Assembly (NCBI GenBank): GCA_022769845.1
Contig: JALEIO010000223.1
Location: 1 to 18,810 of the forward strand
Direction of reading: 5' to 3'
From: Oscillospiraceae bacterium
GTDB lineage: Bacteria; Bacillota; Clostridia; UMGS1810
DNA length: 18,810 bases
Shown: positions 8,614 to 16,223 of the stretch, piece by piece
Position numbering within the stretch: position 1 is the stretch's first letter
Layout of the letters: every line of letters begins with the position of its first letter
Notes under the pieces: model-generated
Told to the model about the DNA's origin: nothing
The model's database searches: none
The model's input: only the letters and a program-made list of their open reading frames with translations
Translations under genes and position numbers: made by a program

Positions 8614-8690
8614 TGGGATATAGCCAAGTTGGTAAGGCATCGGATTCTGATTCCGACATTCCGTAGGTTCGAGTCCTGCTATCCCAGCCA
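8614..8690 (+). tRNA. tRNA-Gln (anticodon CUG)
   Basis: All four arms are visible. The acceptor is TGGGATA (8614-8620) pairing with TATCCCA (8680-8686). The D stem is GCC/GGC. The anticodon stem TCGGA/TCCGA encloses loop TTCTGAT, which places CTG at positions 34-36. The T arm is GTAGG-TTCGAGT-CCTGC. G73 and CCA are encoded (8687-8690). CUG reads CAG codons, so a second tRNA-Gln(UUG) is expected elsewhere in the genome. Confidence 0.97.
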
Positions 8691-8694
8691 CGTC

Positions 8695-8723
8695 GGGACA
8701 AGCTTTGCTTGTTCCGATTTTTT
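8695..8723 (+). terminator. Intrinsic terminator of the tRNA-Gln gene
   Basis: GGGACAAGC (8695-8703), a TTT loop and GCTTGTTCC (8707-8715) form a 9-bp stem with one G-T pair. GA and six T residues follow. It begins 4 bases after the tRNA CCA end. It is also the first half of a 54-bp repeated sequence. Confidence 0.7.
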
Positions 8724-8748
8724 ATTTTATAAAAAATCAGTCACCCGC
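8695..8748 (+). repeat. 54-bp direct repeat, copy 1
   Basis: The sequence is identical to 8891-8944 over all 54 bases. It contains two hairpins in tandem: the tRNA terminator stem (8695-8715) and a perfect AT-rich palindrome, GATTTTTTAT / ATAAAAAATC with a TTT loop (8716-8738). Flanks on both sides differ between the copies. Confidence 0.9.
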
Positions 8749-8813
8749 TCCACTGTCACTCCTCTTACGTGAAAAGTCTCGCTTGCTGCGGCTATGTGCT
8801 TGTAAACGCTCAC
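8727..8813 (-). CDS. Possible 28-residue peptide ORF inside the repeat region
   Basis: A GTG at 8813-8811 is preceded on the minus strand by GGAGG with a 6-base gap and opens 28 codons ending in VRGVTVERVTDFL before TAA. I do not recognise a function. The stop and last five codons lie inside the 54-bp repeat, and the second repeat copy keeps the RVTDFL-stop end in one frame. The good ribosome site is the only positive evidence; it may be a decayed coding fragment or chance. Confidence 0.2.
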   Translation of the reverse strand: MSVYKHIAAASETFHVRGVTVERVTDFL

Positions 8814-8848
8814 ATTACGCCTCCGCTTGCGCTACCAACTTTTCACGT
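8767..8848. repeat. Inverted repeat of 11 bp bounding an 82-bp segment
   Basis: ACGTGAAAAGT (8767-8777) and ACTTTTCACGT (8838-8848) are exact reverse complements with 60 bases between them. The segment sits between the two 54-bp direct repeats. No target-site duplication is visible and it is too short to encode a transposase, so its nature is open. Confidence 0.55.
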
Positions 8849-8890
8849 TATTTTATATGTGGCAATTATTTTTTATATTGATATTTCTGT

Positions 8891-8944
8891 GGGACAAGCT
8901 TTGCTTGTTCCGATTTTTTATTTTATAAAAAATCAGTCACCCGC
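8891..8944 (+). repeat. 54-bp direct repeat, copy 2
   Basis: This is an exact copy of 8695-8748, offset by 196 bp, but with no tRNA before it. It contains the same two hairpins and could act as a second terminator. Apart from the repeats, the rest of the gene-free stretch from 8691 to 9024 holds only a small hairpin near the end of the UPF0182 gene. Confidence 0.9.
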
Positions 8945-8987
8945 AACGACTTTCTGCCATTTTGCAAAAATTATTTCAATGCAAATC

Positions 8988-9009
8988 GGGACGATTTGAA
9001 AACCGTCCC
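8988..9009 (-). terminator. Hairpin after the UPF0182 gene, probable terminator
   Basis: GGGACGATT (8988-8996) pairs with AACCGTCCC (9001-9009) around a TGAA loop, with one A-C mismatch. It lies 16 bases past the UPF0182 stop. The T run on the minus strand is poor (GATTTG), so it may be a weak terminator or a 3' end stabiliser. Confidence 0.45.
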
Positions 9010-9024
9010 TTAAGCCATTAAATA

Positions 9025-11793
9025 TTAATTTTCACTGTTTTCATTATTATCTTCCGATACTGTATTTCCGTTATAATTTTCAAGTTCATTTATCGTTTTT
9101 GCAAGTTCCGACATTTTTTCGCCGAACGCAACCCAATTGCCATCCTTGCTCGCAATGCTTAATCCGTCATAATTTTCAACAAGGCGGGCAATAATCGAAT
9201 TTAGCTTTTCGTCCGAAATGTTATAACTGTTGCCTTTGTATGCGCCTTCAGGCTCGGTTATATCACCGGAAACGTTAAAAATTGCCTTTAGACATTCGCC
9301 GAGATTATCCTCCATAACCACCTTATCGTCATAGGACAATATAACCTTTTTAAGTTCAGGTATTCCGCCCTCTGCAGCAGACGAGGTAATGTAAATCGGC
9401 TCTATATAAAGAAGCGAATTTTTAATGGGCACAACCAGAGTGTTGCCGCGGATAACGCTTGAACCGCCCTGACTCCACAGAGTAAGCTCTTTTGAAATGG
9501 TCGGGTCGTTGTCAATGCGCGACTCAATCTGCTGAGTTCCGTATATATTTTTTCCTTTAGGAAAACGGTAGCACACCATCTGCCCGTAATTTGTGTAATC
9601 GCAGCTTGCCGCAAGCCATGAGGTCATATTTTCCTTGCCGTTTAGGGTATATGGTATCATAAGCACAAAATTGCAGTCGCTTTCGGGAAATTCGTCAATT
9701 TTCAAAAGATTATAATACGGCGCAATACTTTTTGTCTCATTAAAGTATTTTTCAGTCGCAAACACCCATTCATCAGAACGGTTGTAAAACGAATTTTCGC
9801 TGTCGACGTGATATTTACCGTAGACCTGTGACTGAATTTTGAAAAGATATTCGGGATAAATAATATGCTCCTTTAAATCCTCGGGAAATTCTTCATCCAA
9901 AATCACACCGGGATAAATATCCATATAGCATTTGATAATCGGGTCGTTGCGGTCAATAAGATATACGTTTACATCACCGTTGTATGCGTCCACAACTGCC
10001 TTGACCGAGTTTCTTATATAGTTAATTCCGTTATACGTCTGCGAATACGGATAATACTCCGATGTGGTATATCCGTCCAAAATCCACTTTAAATTTCCGT
10101 TTGAATCCACCACCAAATACGGATCTGCGTCAAACGTCAAAAAAGGCACAGCCTTTCGCACTCTGTCCGCAACATTGCGGTTTATAAGAATTTTACTGTC
10201 TTTTGTAATATAATTTGACGCCAAAATATGATAGTCGAATTTATCCAGCGCAAAAATAATTTTGTTCAAGAAATTAAGCTTTAAACCGCCGTTTCCGTCA
10301 TACGCAAACTCCTTGTCGGACGCTCCTTCAAGATAGTCTATTTCTTTTATTGAAGTGTTGACAATCGCGTAATTGTCCTTATCAGCAGTTTCGCCGTAAT
10401 AAACCCTCGGCTGTCTTATTTTAGGCGCGCCGTTTTTTGAAACGGGCGGAATATTGCTGACCAAAAATTCAGGCTGACCTTCGCCGGTCACCTTATTTAA
10501 AGGACTCATAACCGCACCAAAGCCGTGCGTGTATCTGAAAATTCTGTTGGTATAATTCTGATTGCTTTCTTTAAGCTTACTTTGGCTGATTTCTCTCGGC
10601 GCAGTCATAACAAGCGTCGGAGTGCCGTTAATATTATACTTTGTAATATCAATATCAAAAAACGTGTAAAAATCCCTTATTCCCTGAAGTGCGTTATATG
10701 CAGTAAGTGTGGAATTAAAATCAGTAATTCTTACATTGTTCAAAACTTCTTTGTTATCCTCAATATCCTGTGCCGTAAGATTGTTATCCGACGAAAATTC
10801 TGCGGTTATAACTTCATTTATGTTGTATGCCTGCTTTGTAAATTCAAGATTATATGAAAGATAAGGTTTTTCCTTGGTAAATTCGTTTGGGTCAACAACA
10901 AATTTCTGCACATAAAGCGAAATGAGAGAAACCGCTATAAGAGTCGCAGGATAAACAGCGACCGTAATAATCATAGGCTTATATTTTGCTCTTGACAAAA
11001 ACACAATGGAAAGTGCGACAATCGCTAAAAGCAAAAACGGCGCAACCTTGTAAAAATTAAACCACACATAAATATCGGTATATCCTGCGCCCGCAACACC
11101 TGCAAATTCTGAATACAAAATCTCCTGCGACTTAAATTTATAGGTAAAAGCCTTAAGAGTAAAATATATTACAACATTGACTATATTATGGATAACTGTT
11201 GCTTTGTCCTTTGTAAGGCATCGCAAATCCATAGTTTCGTTAACAGAAAAATTTATGATATAAAGCACAAAGCAATACAGCGTAACCACCAGCCACACCG
11301 ACAGAACGCTGTTTACAAGCGAAGCAAGAAAAGGACGGGTAAATATGTAATACCCAATATCCTTTCCGAAAAACGGGTCGAGTATTCCGAATTCCTTGCT
11401 GTGTGCAAAAAGAAGATAGGTTTCGTATATGGTTTCGCTTACATAAGCACTTGCAAAGACAGACAGAATTACGCTTAAAATTATCTTTACCCAAACGCTT
11501 TTAAGCCATTTTGACAAAATGCCGTCAATAGGACGGCTTATCTTATCAACCGCAAAGGTTGATACATAAAAAAGTACAAAAATCAAAAGAAAGCTCGTAA
11601 TGTGCGCTATTGCCTTAACGCTTAAATTTGTAAAAAACACACTAACGTATTTTGCGCCGATTTCACTTATCGAAATGTATTTTACATACAATCCGAAAGT
11701 CAAAACCGCTGCCGCAAGCAGTATAATCAGCACAATTGCCACCGCTGCATTTCTCTTTGCGCTTTTGTCGAACTCAAAATTAGGATTAACCAT
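9025..11793 (-). CDS. UPF0182 family membrane protein
   Basis: The 922-residue protein has about seven hydrophobic helices in the first ~310 residues and then a large, probably extracellular domain. Diagnostic stretches of the UPF0182 (COG1615) family are NRNVADRVRKAVPFLTFDADPYLVV, WILDGYTTSEYYPYSQ, NYIRNSVKAVVDAYNGDVNVYL and LTLWSQGGSSVIRGNTLVVPI. The length agrees with the family (about 900-1000). The acidic, Asn-rich C-terminal end is also common in it. The molecular function of the family is unknown. Start: ATG preceded by GGGAGGAT. It has its own promoter and is transcribed away from the BofC-like gene, so it appears to be a single-gene unit. Confidence 0.93.
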   Translation of the reverse strand: MVNPNFEFDKSAKRNAAVAIVLIILLAAAVLTFGLYVKYISISEIGAKYVSVFFTNLSVKAIAHITSFLLIFVLFYVSTFAVDKISRPIDGILSKWLKSVWVKIILSVILSVFASAYVSETIYETYLLFAHSKEFGILDPFFGKDIGYYIFTRPFLASLVNSVLSVWLVVTLYCFVLYIINFSVNETMDLRCLTKDKATVIHNIVNVVIYFTLKAFTYKFKSQEILYSEFAGVAGAGYTDIYVWFNFYKVAPFLLLAIVALSIVFLSRAKYKPMIITVAVYPATLIAVSLISLYVQKFVVDPNEFTKEKPYLSYNLEFTKQAYNINEVITAEFSSDNNLTAQDIEDNKEVLNNVRITDFNSTLTAYNALQGIRDFYTFFDIDITKYNINGTPTLVMTAPREISQSKLKESNQNYTNRIFRYTHGFGAVMSPLNKVTGEGQPEFLVSNIPPVSKNGAPKIRQPRVYYGETADKDNYAIVNTSIKEIDYLEGASDKEFAYDGNGGLKLNFLNKIIFALDKFDYHILASNYITKDSKILINRNVADRVRKAVPFLTFDADPYLVVDSNGNLKWILDGYTTSEYYPYSQTYNGINYIRNSVKAVVDAYNGDVNVYLIDRNDPIIKCYMDIYPGVILDEEFPEDLKEHIIYPEYLFKIQSQVYGKYHVDSENSFYNRSDEWVFATEKYFNETKSIAPYYNLLKIDEFPESDCNFVLMIPYTLNGKENMTSWLAASCDYTNYGQMVCYRFPKGKNIYGTQQIESRIDNDPTISKELTLWSQGGSSVIRGNTLVVPIKNSLLYIEPIYITSSAAEGGIPELKKVILSYDDKVVMEDNLGECLKAIFNVSGDITEPEGAYKGNSYNISDEKLNSIIARLVENYDGLSIASKDGNWVAFGEKMSELAKTINELENYNGNTVSEDNNENSEN

Positions 11794-11824
11794 AAATTAT
11801 CCTCCCGAAAACCTATATGAAGTG

Positions 11825-11853
11825 AGTATAACATAATTTTGTATATTTTTCAA
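11825..11853 (-). promoter_or_regulatory. Promoter of the UPF0182 gene
   Basis: On the minus strand TTGAAA (11853-11848) and TATACT (11830-11825) are 17 bases apart, each close to consensus, and lie 32 bases before the start codon. In the opposite direction a TATAAT at 11876-11881 could be the -10 for the plus-strand BofC-like gene, but it lacks a recognisable -35. Confidence 0.65.
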
Positions 11854-11936
11854 TACTTTTATGCCAAATGTTATGTATAATTTTTTATTTTATGCAAAAA
11901 ATATCAATAAATAAGATATGCTTGAAGGGATAAAAT

Positions 11937-12332
11937 ATGAATAAAAAACTCTATTATACCATTTGTTCAGCGGTAATCGGAGTGTTTTTGATAGTATGGA
12001 GCGCAGCGTTTGTATATTGCTCAATAAAATTCAAGCCGAGCGAAATGCAAAAACCGCAACCCGAGGTTACAAAAAGCGAAATCAAAGAAAATTCCGCTAT
12101 ACAAAATATTAGTACAAAAGAAGACAATTTAGCAGAAAATTATTATCTTATTGTGTGTGAAAATGACGTTTTAACAGTGTATGAAGTTAAAAACGGAGAA
12201 AAAACTTTTACGGAAACACTCGATATTAATGTGTCGCAAATGCGAAAATCCGATAAAGAGGAATTTATGCGAGGCGTCAAGGTAAATTCAAAAATTGAAC
12301 TTGCGCATATAATAGAGGATTATGCAAGTTGA
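11937..12332 (+). CDS. Small membrane-anchored protein with BofC-like C-terminal domain
   Basis: The 131-residue protein has one N-terminal membrane helix or uncleaved signal (about 7-30), a polar linker rich in Lys/Glu/Gln (31-67), and a compact C-terminal domain. The domain runs YYLIVCENDVLTVYEV, ETLDINVSQM, FMRGVKVNSKIELAHIIEDYAS. The pattern of 'Y-x-L-x-x-x-x-G/D-x-(I/L)-x-V-Y', then 'T-(D)-I-x-V', then 'L-x-x-G-(I/V)-x-V...E-L...I-E-D-Y-x-S' is that of the BofC C-terminal domain seen in many short clostridial proteins. In Bacillus BofC controls sigma-K processing during sporulation, but this protein lacks the BofC N-terminal domain, so that role should not be assumed. Start: ATG preceded by AAGGGAT. 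No terminator separates it from the phosphofructokinase gene. Confidence 0.6.
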   Translation: MNKKLYYTICSAVIGVFLIVWSAAFVYCSIKFKPSEMQKPQPEVTKSEIKENSAIQNISTKEDNLAENYYLIVCENDVLTVYEVKNGEKTFTETLDINVSQMRKSDKEEFMRGVKVNSKIELAHIIEDYAS

Positions 12333-12358
12333 CAAACTGCAGCAAAAAGTGATATAAT
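12329..12358 (+). promoter_or_regulatory. Promoter of the phosphofructokinase gene
   Basis: TTGACA (12329-12334) and TATAAT (12353-12358) are both perfect and 18 bases apart, 30 bases before the GTG start. The TGA stop codon of the preceding gene is inside the -35 box. Confidence 0.8.
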
Positions 12359-12388
12359 ATTCGCATAAATTTTTACGGAGGTTTTATT

Positions 12389-13615
12389 GTGACAATATCA
12401 AACGCAGTCATAGGTCAGTCGGGCGGTCCGACCTGCGCTATAAACGCAACTCTTGCAGGAGTTATAGACGCACTTGCAAAGTCAAAAAAAATTGACAAAA
12501 TTTATGGAATGATAAATGGAATTAACGGTATTTTAAGCGACAATTTAAAGGTTCTAAACAGCATTTTTGACAACAGGGAAAATTTAAAGCTTTTAAAATT
12601 AACTCCATCGTCATATCTTGGTTCGTGCCGATTTAAAATGCCTGATTTAAACGAAGAAACTGACGTTTACGAAAAGGTTTTTGATGTATTAAAAAAGCAT
12701 AATATAACATATTTTTTCTATATCGGCGGCAACGATTCTATGGATACCGTTATGAAGCTTAACGATTATTCGAAAAAATTTAACAAAGGCGTTACGGTTA
12801 TGGGCATACCAAAAACCATAGACAATGACCTTTACGGAACAGACCACTGCCCCGGATTTGGCAGCGCGGCAAAATACGTTGCGACGTCGGTTGCAGAAAT
12901 TGCCCGCGATGCTTACTGCTACCTTGTAGACAGTGTAACCATTGTTGAAATTATGGGAAGAAACGCCGGTTTTCTCACAGCGGCAGCAGCGCTTGCAAGA
13001 TGTGAAAAGCTTTGCGCGCCCGACCTTATTTACCTTCCCGAACATCCATTCGATTTAATTAATTTTTTAAATGATGTAAAAGCAAAAATCGCACAGCGTA
13101 AAAATGTTATTGTCGCAGTATCCGAGGGTATAAAAAATAAAGACGGCGTATACATAGCTGCGGCGTCGGACATATTTGAAAATGACAAATTCGGGCATGC
13201 GCAGCTCGGCGGCGCGGCAAAAACGCTTGAAAACATTGTAAAAAAAGAAATTGGCTGCAAATGCAGAAGCGTTGAAATAAACGTTTTGCAGCGTGCGGCA
13301 TCGCATTTCCCATCAAAAACCGACCTTGACGAATCGTTTAAAATCGGCAAAAAAGCGGTTACGTATGCTATGGGCGGCGTAAGCGGTGAAATGATGATTT
13401 TTAAACGTGCAGACGCCGATAATTACAAAATTGAAATTGGTTCTATGGATATAAAGCTTATTGCAAACAAAGAAAAGAAAATGCCCAATGACTTTATAAA
13501 CGCACGCGGAAACGATGTTACAAAAGCGTTTATTGACTATGCACGTCCGCTTATTATGGGCGAAGAAAAAATTATTACGAAAAACGGGCTGCCTGTTCAT
13601 CTTGTTTTGGAATAA
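12389..13615 (+). CDS. pfp: 6-phosphofructokinase, pyrophosphate-dependent type
   Basis: The 408-residue enzyme phosphorylates fructose 6-phosphate to fructose 1,6-bisphosphate in the cytoplasm. Motifs in order are GQSGGPT (9-15), GGNDSMDT (113-120), PKTIDNDLYGTDHCPGFGSAAKY (141-163, catalytic Asp145) and EIMGRNAGFLT (187-197). The Asp after GGN and the Lys in PKTIDND are the substitutions that mark pyrophosphate-using enzymes; ATP-using ones have GGDGS and PGTIDND. The overall pattern matches the PPi-PFK of clostridia such as C. thermocellum. The reaction would be reversible and save ATP. Start: GTG, chosen because GGAGG lies 8 bases before it. A dedicated promoter precedes it, and read-through from the BofC-like gene is also possible. 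Phosphoryl donor is inferred from residues. Confidence 0.88.
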   Translation: MTISNAVIGQSGGPTCAINATLAGVIDALAKSKKIDKIYGMINGINGILSDNLKVLNSIFDNRENLKLLKLTPSSYLGSCRFKMPDLNEETDVYEKVFDVLKKHNITYFFYIGGNDSMDTVMKLNDYSKKFNKGVTVMGIPKTIDNDLYGTDHCPGFGSAAKYVATSVAEIARDAYCYLVDSVTIVEIMGRNAGFLTAAAALARCEKLCAPDLIYLPEHPFDLINFLNDVKAKIAQRKNVIVAVSEGIKNKDGVYIAAASDIFENDKFGHAQLGGAAKTLENIVKKEIGCKCRSVEINVLQRAASHFPSKTDLDESFKIGKKAVTYAMGGVSGEMMIFKRADADNYKIEIGSMDIKLIANKEKKMPNDFINARGNDVTKAFIDYARPLIMGEEKIITKNGLPVHLVLE

Positions 13616-13862
13616 TACGTTTTCGGGTAATTTATAATGCAGTCGGCAAAATACAATAAAATAAATTTTTTGCAGCATTCCCCTACACCGTTCCGATTTT
13701 TGAAGTGTTTTGCTTTTTAGAGCTTACATAATGCTTTTAAGCGTTTCGTGCGGCACAATTTGCTATATGTTGCCGGTGCAGTTTGTATTCTGAAAATTGC
13801 CGAAACGCGATTATATATACACATAAAAATCTTAATTATGCAAAAAGCCGTCAAAGATTTTA
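13613..13862 (+). other. Gene-free stretch with several potential RNA hairpins (candidate ncRNA or long 3' UTR)
   Basis: No ORF with a credible start occupies this interval. Visible pairings are AATGC/GCATT with an inner CAAAA/TTTTG (about 13636-13680), GCTTA/TAAGC (13722-13742), GCGTTTCG with CGAAACGC (13741-13748 / 13801-13808) enclosing CAATTT/AAATTG (13756-13761 / 13794-13799), and AAAATCTT/AAGATTTT (13826-13833 / 13854-13861). The 3' arm near 13793-13813 can alternatively pair with 13613-13633 right at the phosphofructokinase stop, which would close a ~200-base structure. A strong terminator follows directly. No known RNA family was recognised, and no independent promoter is clear, so a processed phosphofructokinase 3' UTR is equally possible. 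Confidence 0.35.
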
Positions 13863-13891
13863 AAGCCGATTTTATCTCGGCTTATTTTTTT
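13863..13891 (+). terminator. Intrinsic terminator before pflB
   Basis: AAGCCGA (13863-13869), loop TTTTATC, TCGGCTT (13877-13883), then A and seven T residues. It ends transcription entering from the phosphofructokinase side and insulates the pflBA promoter 31 bases further on. Confidence 0.85.
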
Positions 13892-13921
13892 GTCTATTTT
13901 TACTAAATATAGAATATATGG

Positions 13922-13950
13922 TTGACAAAACATACAATATATAGTATCAT
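13922..13950 (+). promoter_or_regulatory. Promoter of the pflBA operon
   Basis: TTGACA (13922-13927) and TATCAT (13945-13950) are 17 bases apart and lie 44 bases before the pflB start. The preceding 30 bases are AT-rich. No clear Rex (TTGTTAA-type) or catabolite-response palindrome is visible. Confidence 0.75.
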
Positions 13951-13994
13951 TACAACATACCATTACATTTTTTGACATCGGAAGGAGAATTTTT

Positions 13995-16223
13995 ATGCAC
14001 AAAAACCACCAAAACTTTATCGGCGGCAAATGGGAATCGGAAATTGATGTTAGAGATTTTATTCAAAAAAATTATAAGGAATATACAGGCGGCGCAGACT
14101 TTTTAAGCGGCTCAACAAAGCGTACCGATGCGCTTATGGAAAAGCTTAATGAGCTTTTTTCGAAGGAGCGTGAAAACGGCGGCGTATTGGATATTGACAC
14201 CGAAACAGTATCATCTCTTACAAGTTATAAAGCAGGCTATATCGACAAGGACAACGAACTTATTGTCGGTATGCAAACCGACTATCCGCTTAAAAGAGGC
14301 GTTAATCCGTTTGGCGGAATACGAATGGCGCGTCAGGCTTGCTTGGCGTACGGTTATAAATTAAGTGACAAAATTGAGGACGAATTTAAATATAAAACAA
14401 CTCACAATGACGGGGTTTTTTCCGCATATACCGATGAAATGCGCGCAGCACGCCACAGCCACATTATAACAGGTCTTCCCGACGCATACGGCAGAGGAAG
14501 AATTATCGGAGATTACCGCCGCGTTGCGCTCTACGGAATTGACAGGCTTATTGCCGAAAAAGAAAATGACAAAAAAACATTGGCGCAAAAGAACTTTGAT
14601 GCCGAAACAATCCGCCTTTCCGAGGAGCTTTTCAAGCAAATTAAATTTTTGGGCTATATGAAAGATATGGCAAAAATGTACGGTTATGACATAAGCGAGC
14701 CCGCAAAAAATGCGCACGAGGCAATACAGTGGACATATTTTGCATATCTTGCGGCCATAAAAGAACAGAACGGTGCGGCAATGTCGCTTGGCAGAGTAAG
14801 CACATTTTTTGATATTTACATTGAGCGCGATATAAAAAACGGTATTTTAACTGAAGAAACGGCGCAGGAGCTTATTGACGATTTTGTTATGAAGCTTCGC
14901 ATTGCACGGCATTTACGAACTCCCGAATACAACGAGCTTTTCGGCGGCGACCCGATGTGGATAACCGAAAGTGTCGGCGGAATGGGCGAAGACGGTCGCA
15001 CGCTGGTTACCAAAAGCAGCTTCCGCATACTTAACACGCTTTATACACTCGGCTCATCTCCTGAACCTAATCTTACAGTTTTGTGGTCAAAAAATCTGCC
15101 CGAAGGCTTTAAAAAATTCTGTGCAAAGGTATCGTGCGACACCGATTCAATTCAATACGAAAATGATGATGTTATGCGCCCGATATACGGTGACGATTAT
15201 GCTATTGCCTGCTGCGTTTCTGCTATGAAAATCGGAAAGCAAATGCAGTTTTTCGGCGCTCGCTGCAATCTTCCAAAGCTTTTGCTTCTTGCATTGAACG
15301 GAGGATTTGATACCGCAAGCAAAATTCATATCGGACCTCAAAAAGAGGTTATGCAAGATGAAGTTCTTGAATATGAAAAGGTTTCAAAACGATTTTTAGA
15401 ATATGCAGACTGGCTTGCAAATCTTTATGTAAACACAATGAACGTTATTCATTATATGCACGATAAATACGCATACGAAAAATCGCAGATGGCGCTTCAC
15501 GACACTGATGTTCACAGATTTATGGCATTTGGAGTTGCGGGTCTTTCAGTTATTGCCGATTCGCTTTCTGCAATAAAATATGCCTCCGTTAAGCCTATAT
15601 TTGACGAAAACGGATATATTACCGATTTTGAAACGGAAGGTGAATTTCCTAAATTCGGCAATGATGACGACAGAGTTGACCTTATTGCCAAGGAAATTAC
15701 ACATACAATGATTGAAAAATTAAGGAAAACTCCTACATACCGCAATGCTGAACATACTCTTTCAGTGCTTACAATCACCTCAAATGTTATGTACGGCAAG
15801 CACACGCAATCAACTCCCGACGGAAGAAAATCAGGTGCACCGTTTGCCCCGGGAGCAAATCCAATGCATAACCGTGAAGAAAACGGTGCTCTTGCGTCGC
15901 TTAATTCGGTTGCAAAGCTTTCTTATGACGATTGCCGAGACGGAATTTCAAATACATTTTCAATTACTCCAAACACGCTTGGACGTAATGAAGATGAAAG
16001 AATACATAATCTTGTATCGGTTTTGGACGGATATTTTGCGAAAAAAGCACACCACATAAACGTAAACGTTTTAAACCGCGAAACACTTATAAAAGCCTAT
16101 AATGACCCGTCGGCGTATCCTAATTTGACAATACGCGTTTCAGGCTACGCAGTTAACTTTCATAAGCTTTCCAAAGAGCAGCAGAGAGAGGTTATAAGCC
16201 GAACCTTCCATGAGGAAATGTAA
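13995..16223 (+). CDS. pflB: Formate C-acetyltransferase (pyruvate formate-lyase)
   Basis: The 742-residue glycyl-radical enzyme converts pyruvate and CoA to acetyl-CoA and formate in anaerobic fermentation. Close matches to E. coli PflB include RGVNPFGGIRMA near residue 100, AYGRGRIIGDYRRVALYG, and WGxDPMWxTES-like GGDPMWITESVGG. The active-site cysteine pair is Cys406-Cys407 in AIACCVSAM, followed by KQMQFFGARCNLPK. The C-terminal radical loop is RVSGYAV with Gly717. These complete residues argue for true PFL and against a choline, glycerol or other diol-specific relative. The length is slightly under the E. coli 760. Start: ATG preceded by GGAAGGAG. The stop overlaps the pflA start (TAATG), so the two are co-translated. 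The radical makes the enzyme oxygen-sensitive, consistent with an anaerobe. Confidence 0.97.
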   Translation: MHKNHQNFIGGKWESEIDVRDFIQKNYKEYTGGADFLSGSTKRTDALMEKLNELFSKERENGGVLDIDTETVSSLTSYKAGYIDKDNELIVGMQTDYPLKRGVNPFGGIRMARQACLAYGYKLSDKIEDEFKYKTTHNDGVFSAYTDEMRAARHSHIITGLPDAYGRGRIIGDYRRVALYGIDRLIAEKENDKKTLAQKNFDAETIRLSEELFKQIKFLGYMKDMAKMYGYDISEPAKNAHEAIQWTYFAYLAAIKEQNGAAMSLGRVSTFFDIYIERDIKNGILTEETAQELIDDFVMKLRIARHLRTPEYNELFGGDPMWITESVGGMGEDGRTLVTKSSFRILNTLYTLGSSPEPNLTVLWSKNLPEGFKKFCAKVSCDTDSIQYENDDVMRPIYGDDYAIACCVSAMKIGKQMQFFGARCNLPKLLLLALNGGFDTASKIHIGPQKEVMQDEVLEYEKVSKRFLEYADWLANLYVNTMNVIHYMHDKYAYEKSQMALHDTDVHRFMAFGVAGLSVIADSLSAIKYASVKPIFDENGYITDFETEGEFPKFGNDDDRVDLIAKEITHTMIEKLRKTPTYRNAEHTLSVLTITSNVMYGKHTQSTPDGRKSGAPFAPGANPMHNREENGALASLNSVAKLSYDDCRDGISNTFSITPNTLGRNEDERIHNLVSVLDGYFAKKAHHINVNVLNRETLIKAYNDPSAYPNLTIRVSGYAVNFHKLSKEQQREVISRTFHEEM

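Noticed and set aside
8767..8848. Miniature transposon (MITE) with 11-bp terminal inverted repeats.
   Set aside because: No target-site duplication is visible and there is only one copy in the window, so the inverted repeat may be simple hairpin structure.
8690..8944. Integrative-element attachment sites at the tRNA-Gln gene.
   Set aside because: The direct repeat begins after the CCA end and does not include any tRNA sequence. No integrase or phage gene lies between the copies.
13613..13813. 6S RNA, because a long-range stem could close a ~200-base structure.
   Set aside because: The conserved 6S end motifs and the central bubble are not recognisable, the 5' arm overlaps a stop codon, and no promoter is placed correctly.
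13616..13994. ZTP ('pfl motif') riboswitch upstream of pflB.
   Set aside because: The name refers to folate and purine genes, the conserved ZTP core is absent, and the pflB promoter lies downstream of the hairpins and terminator.
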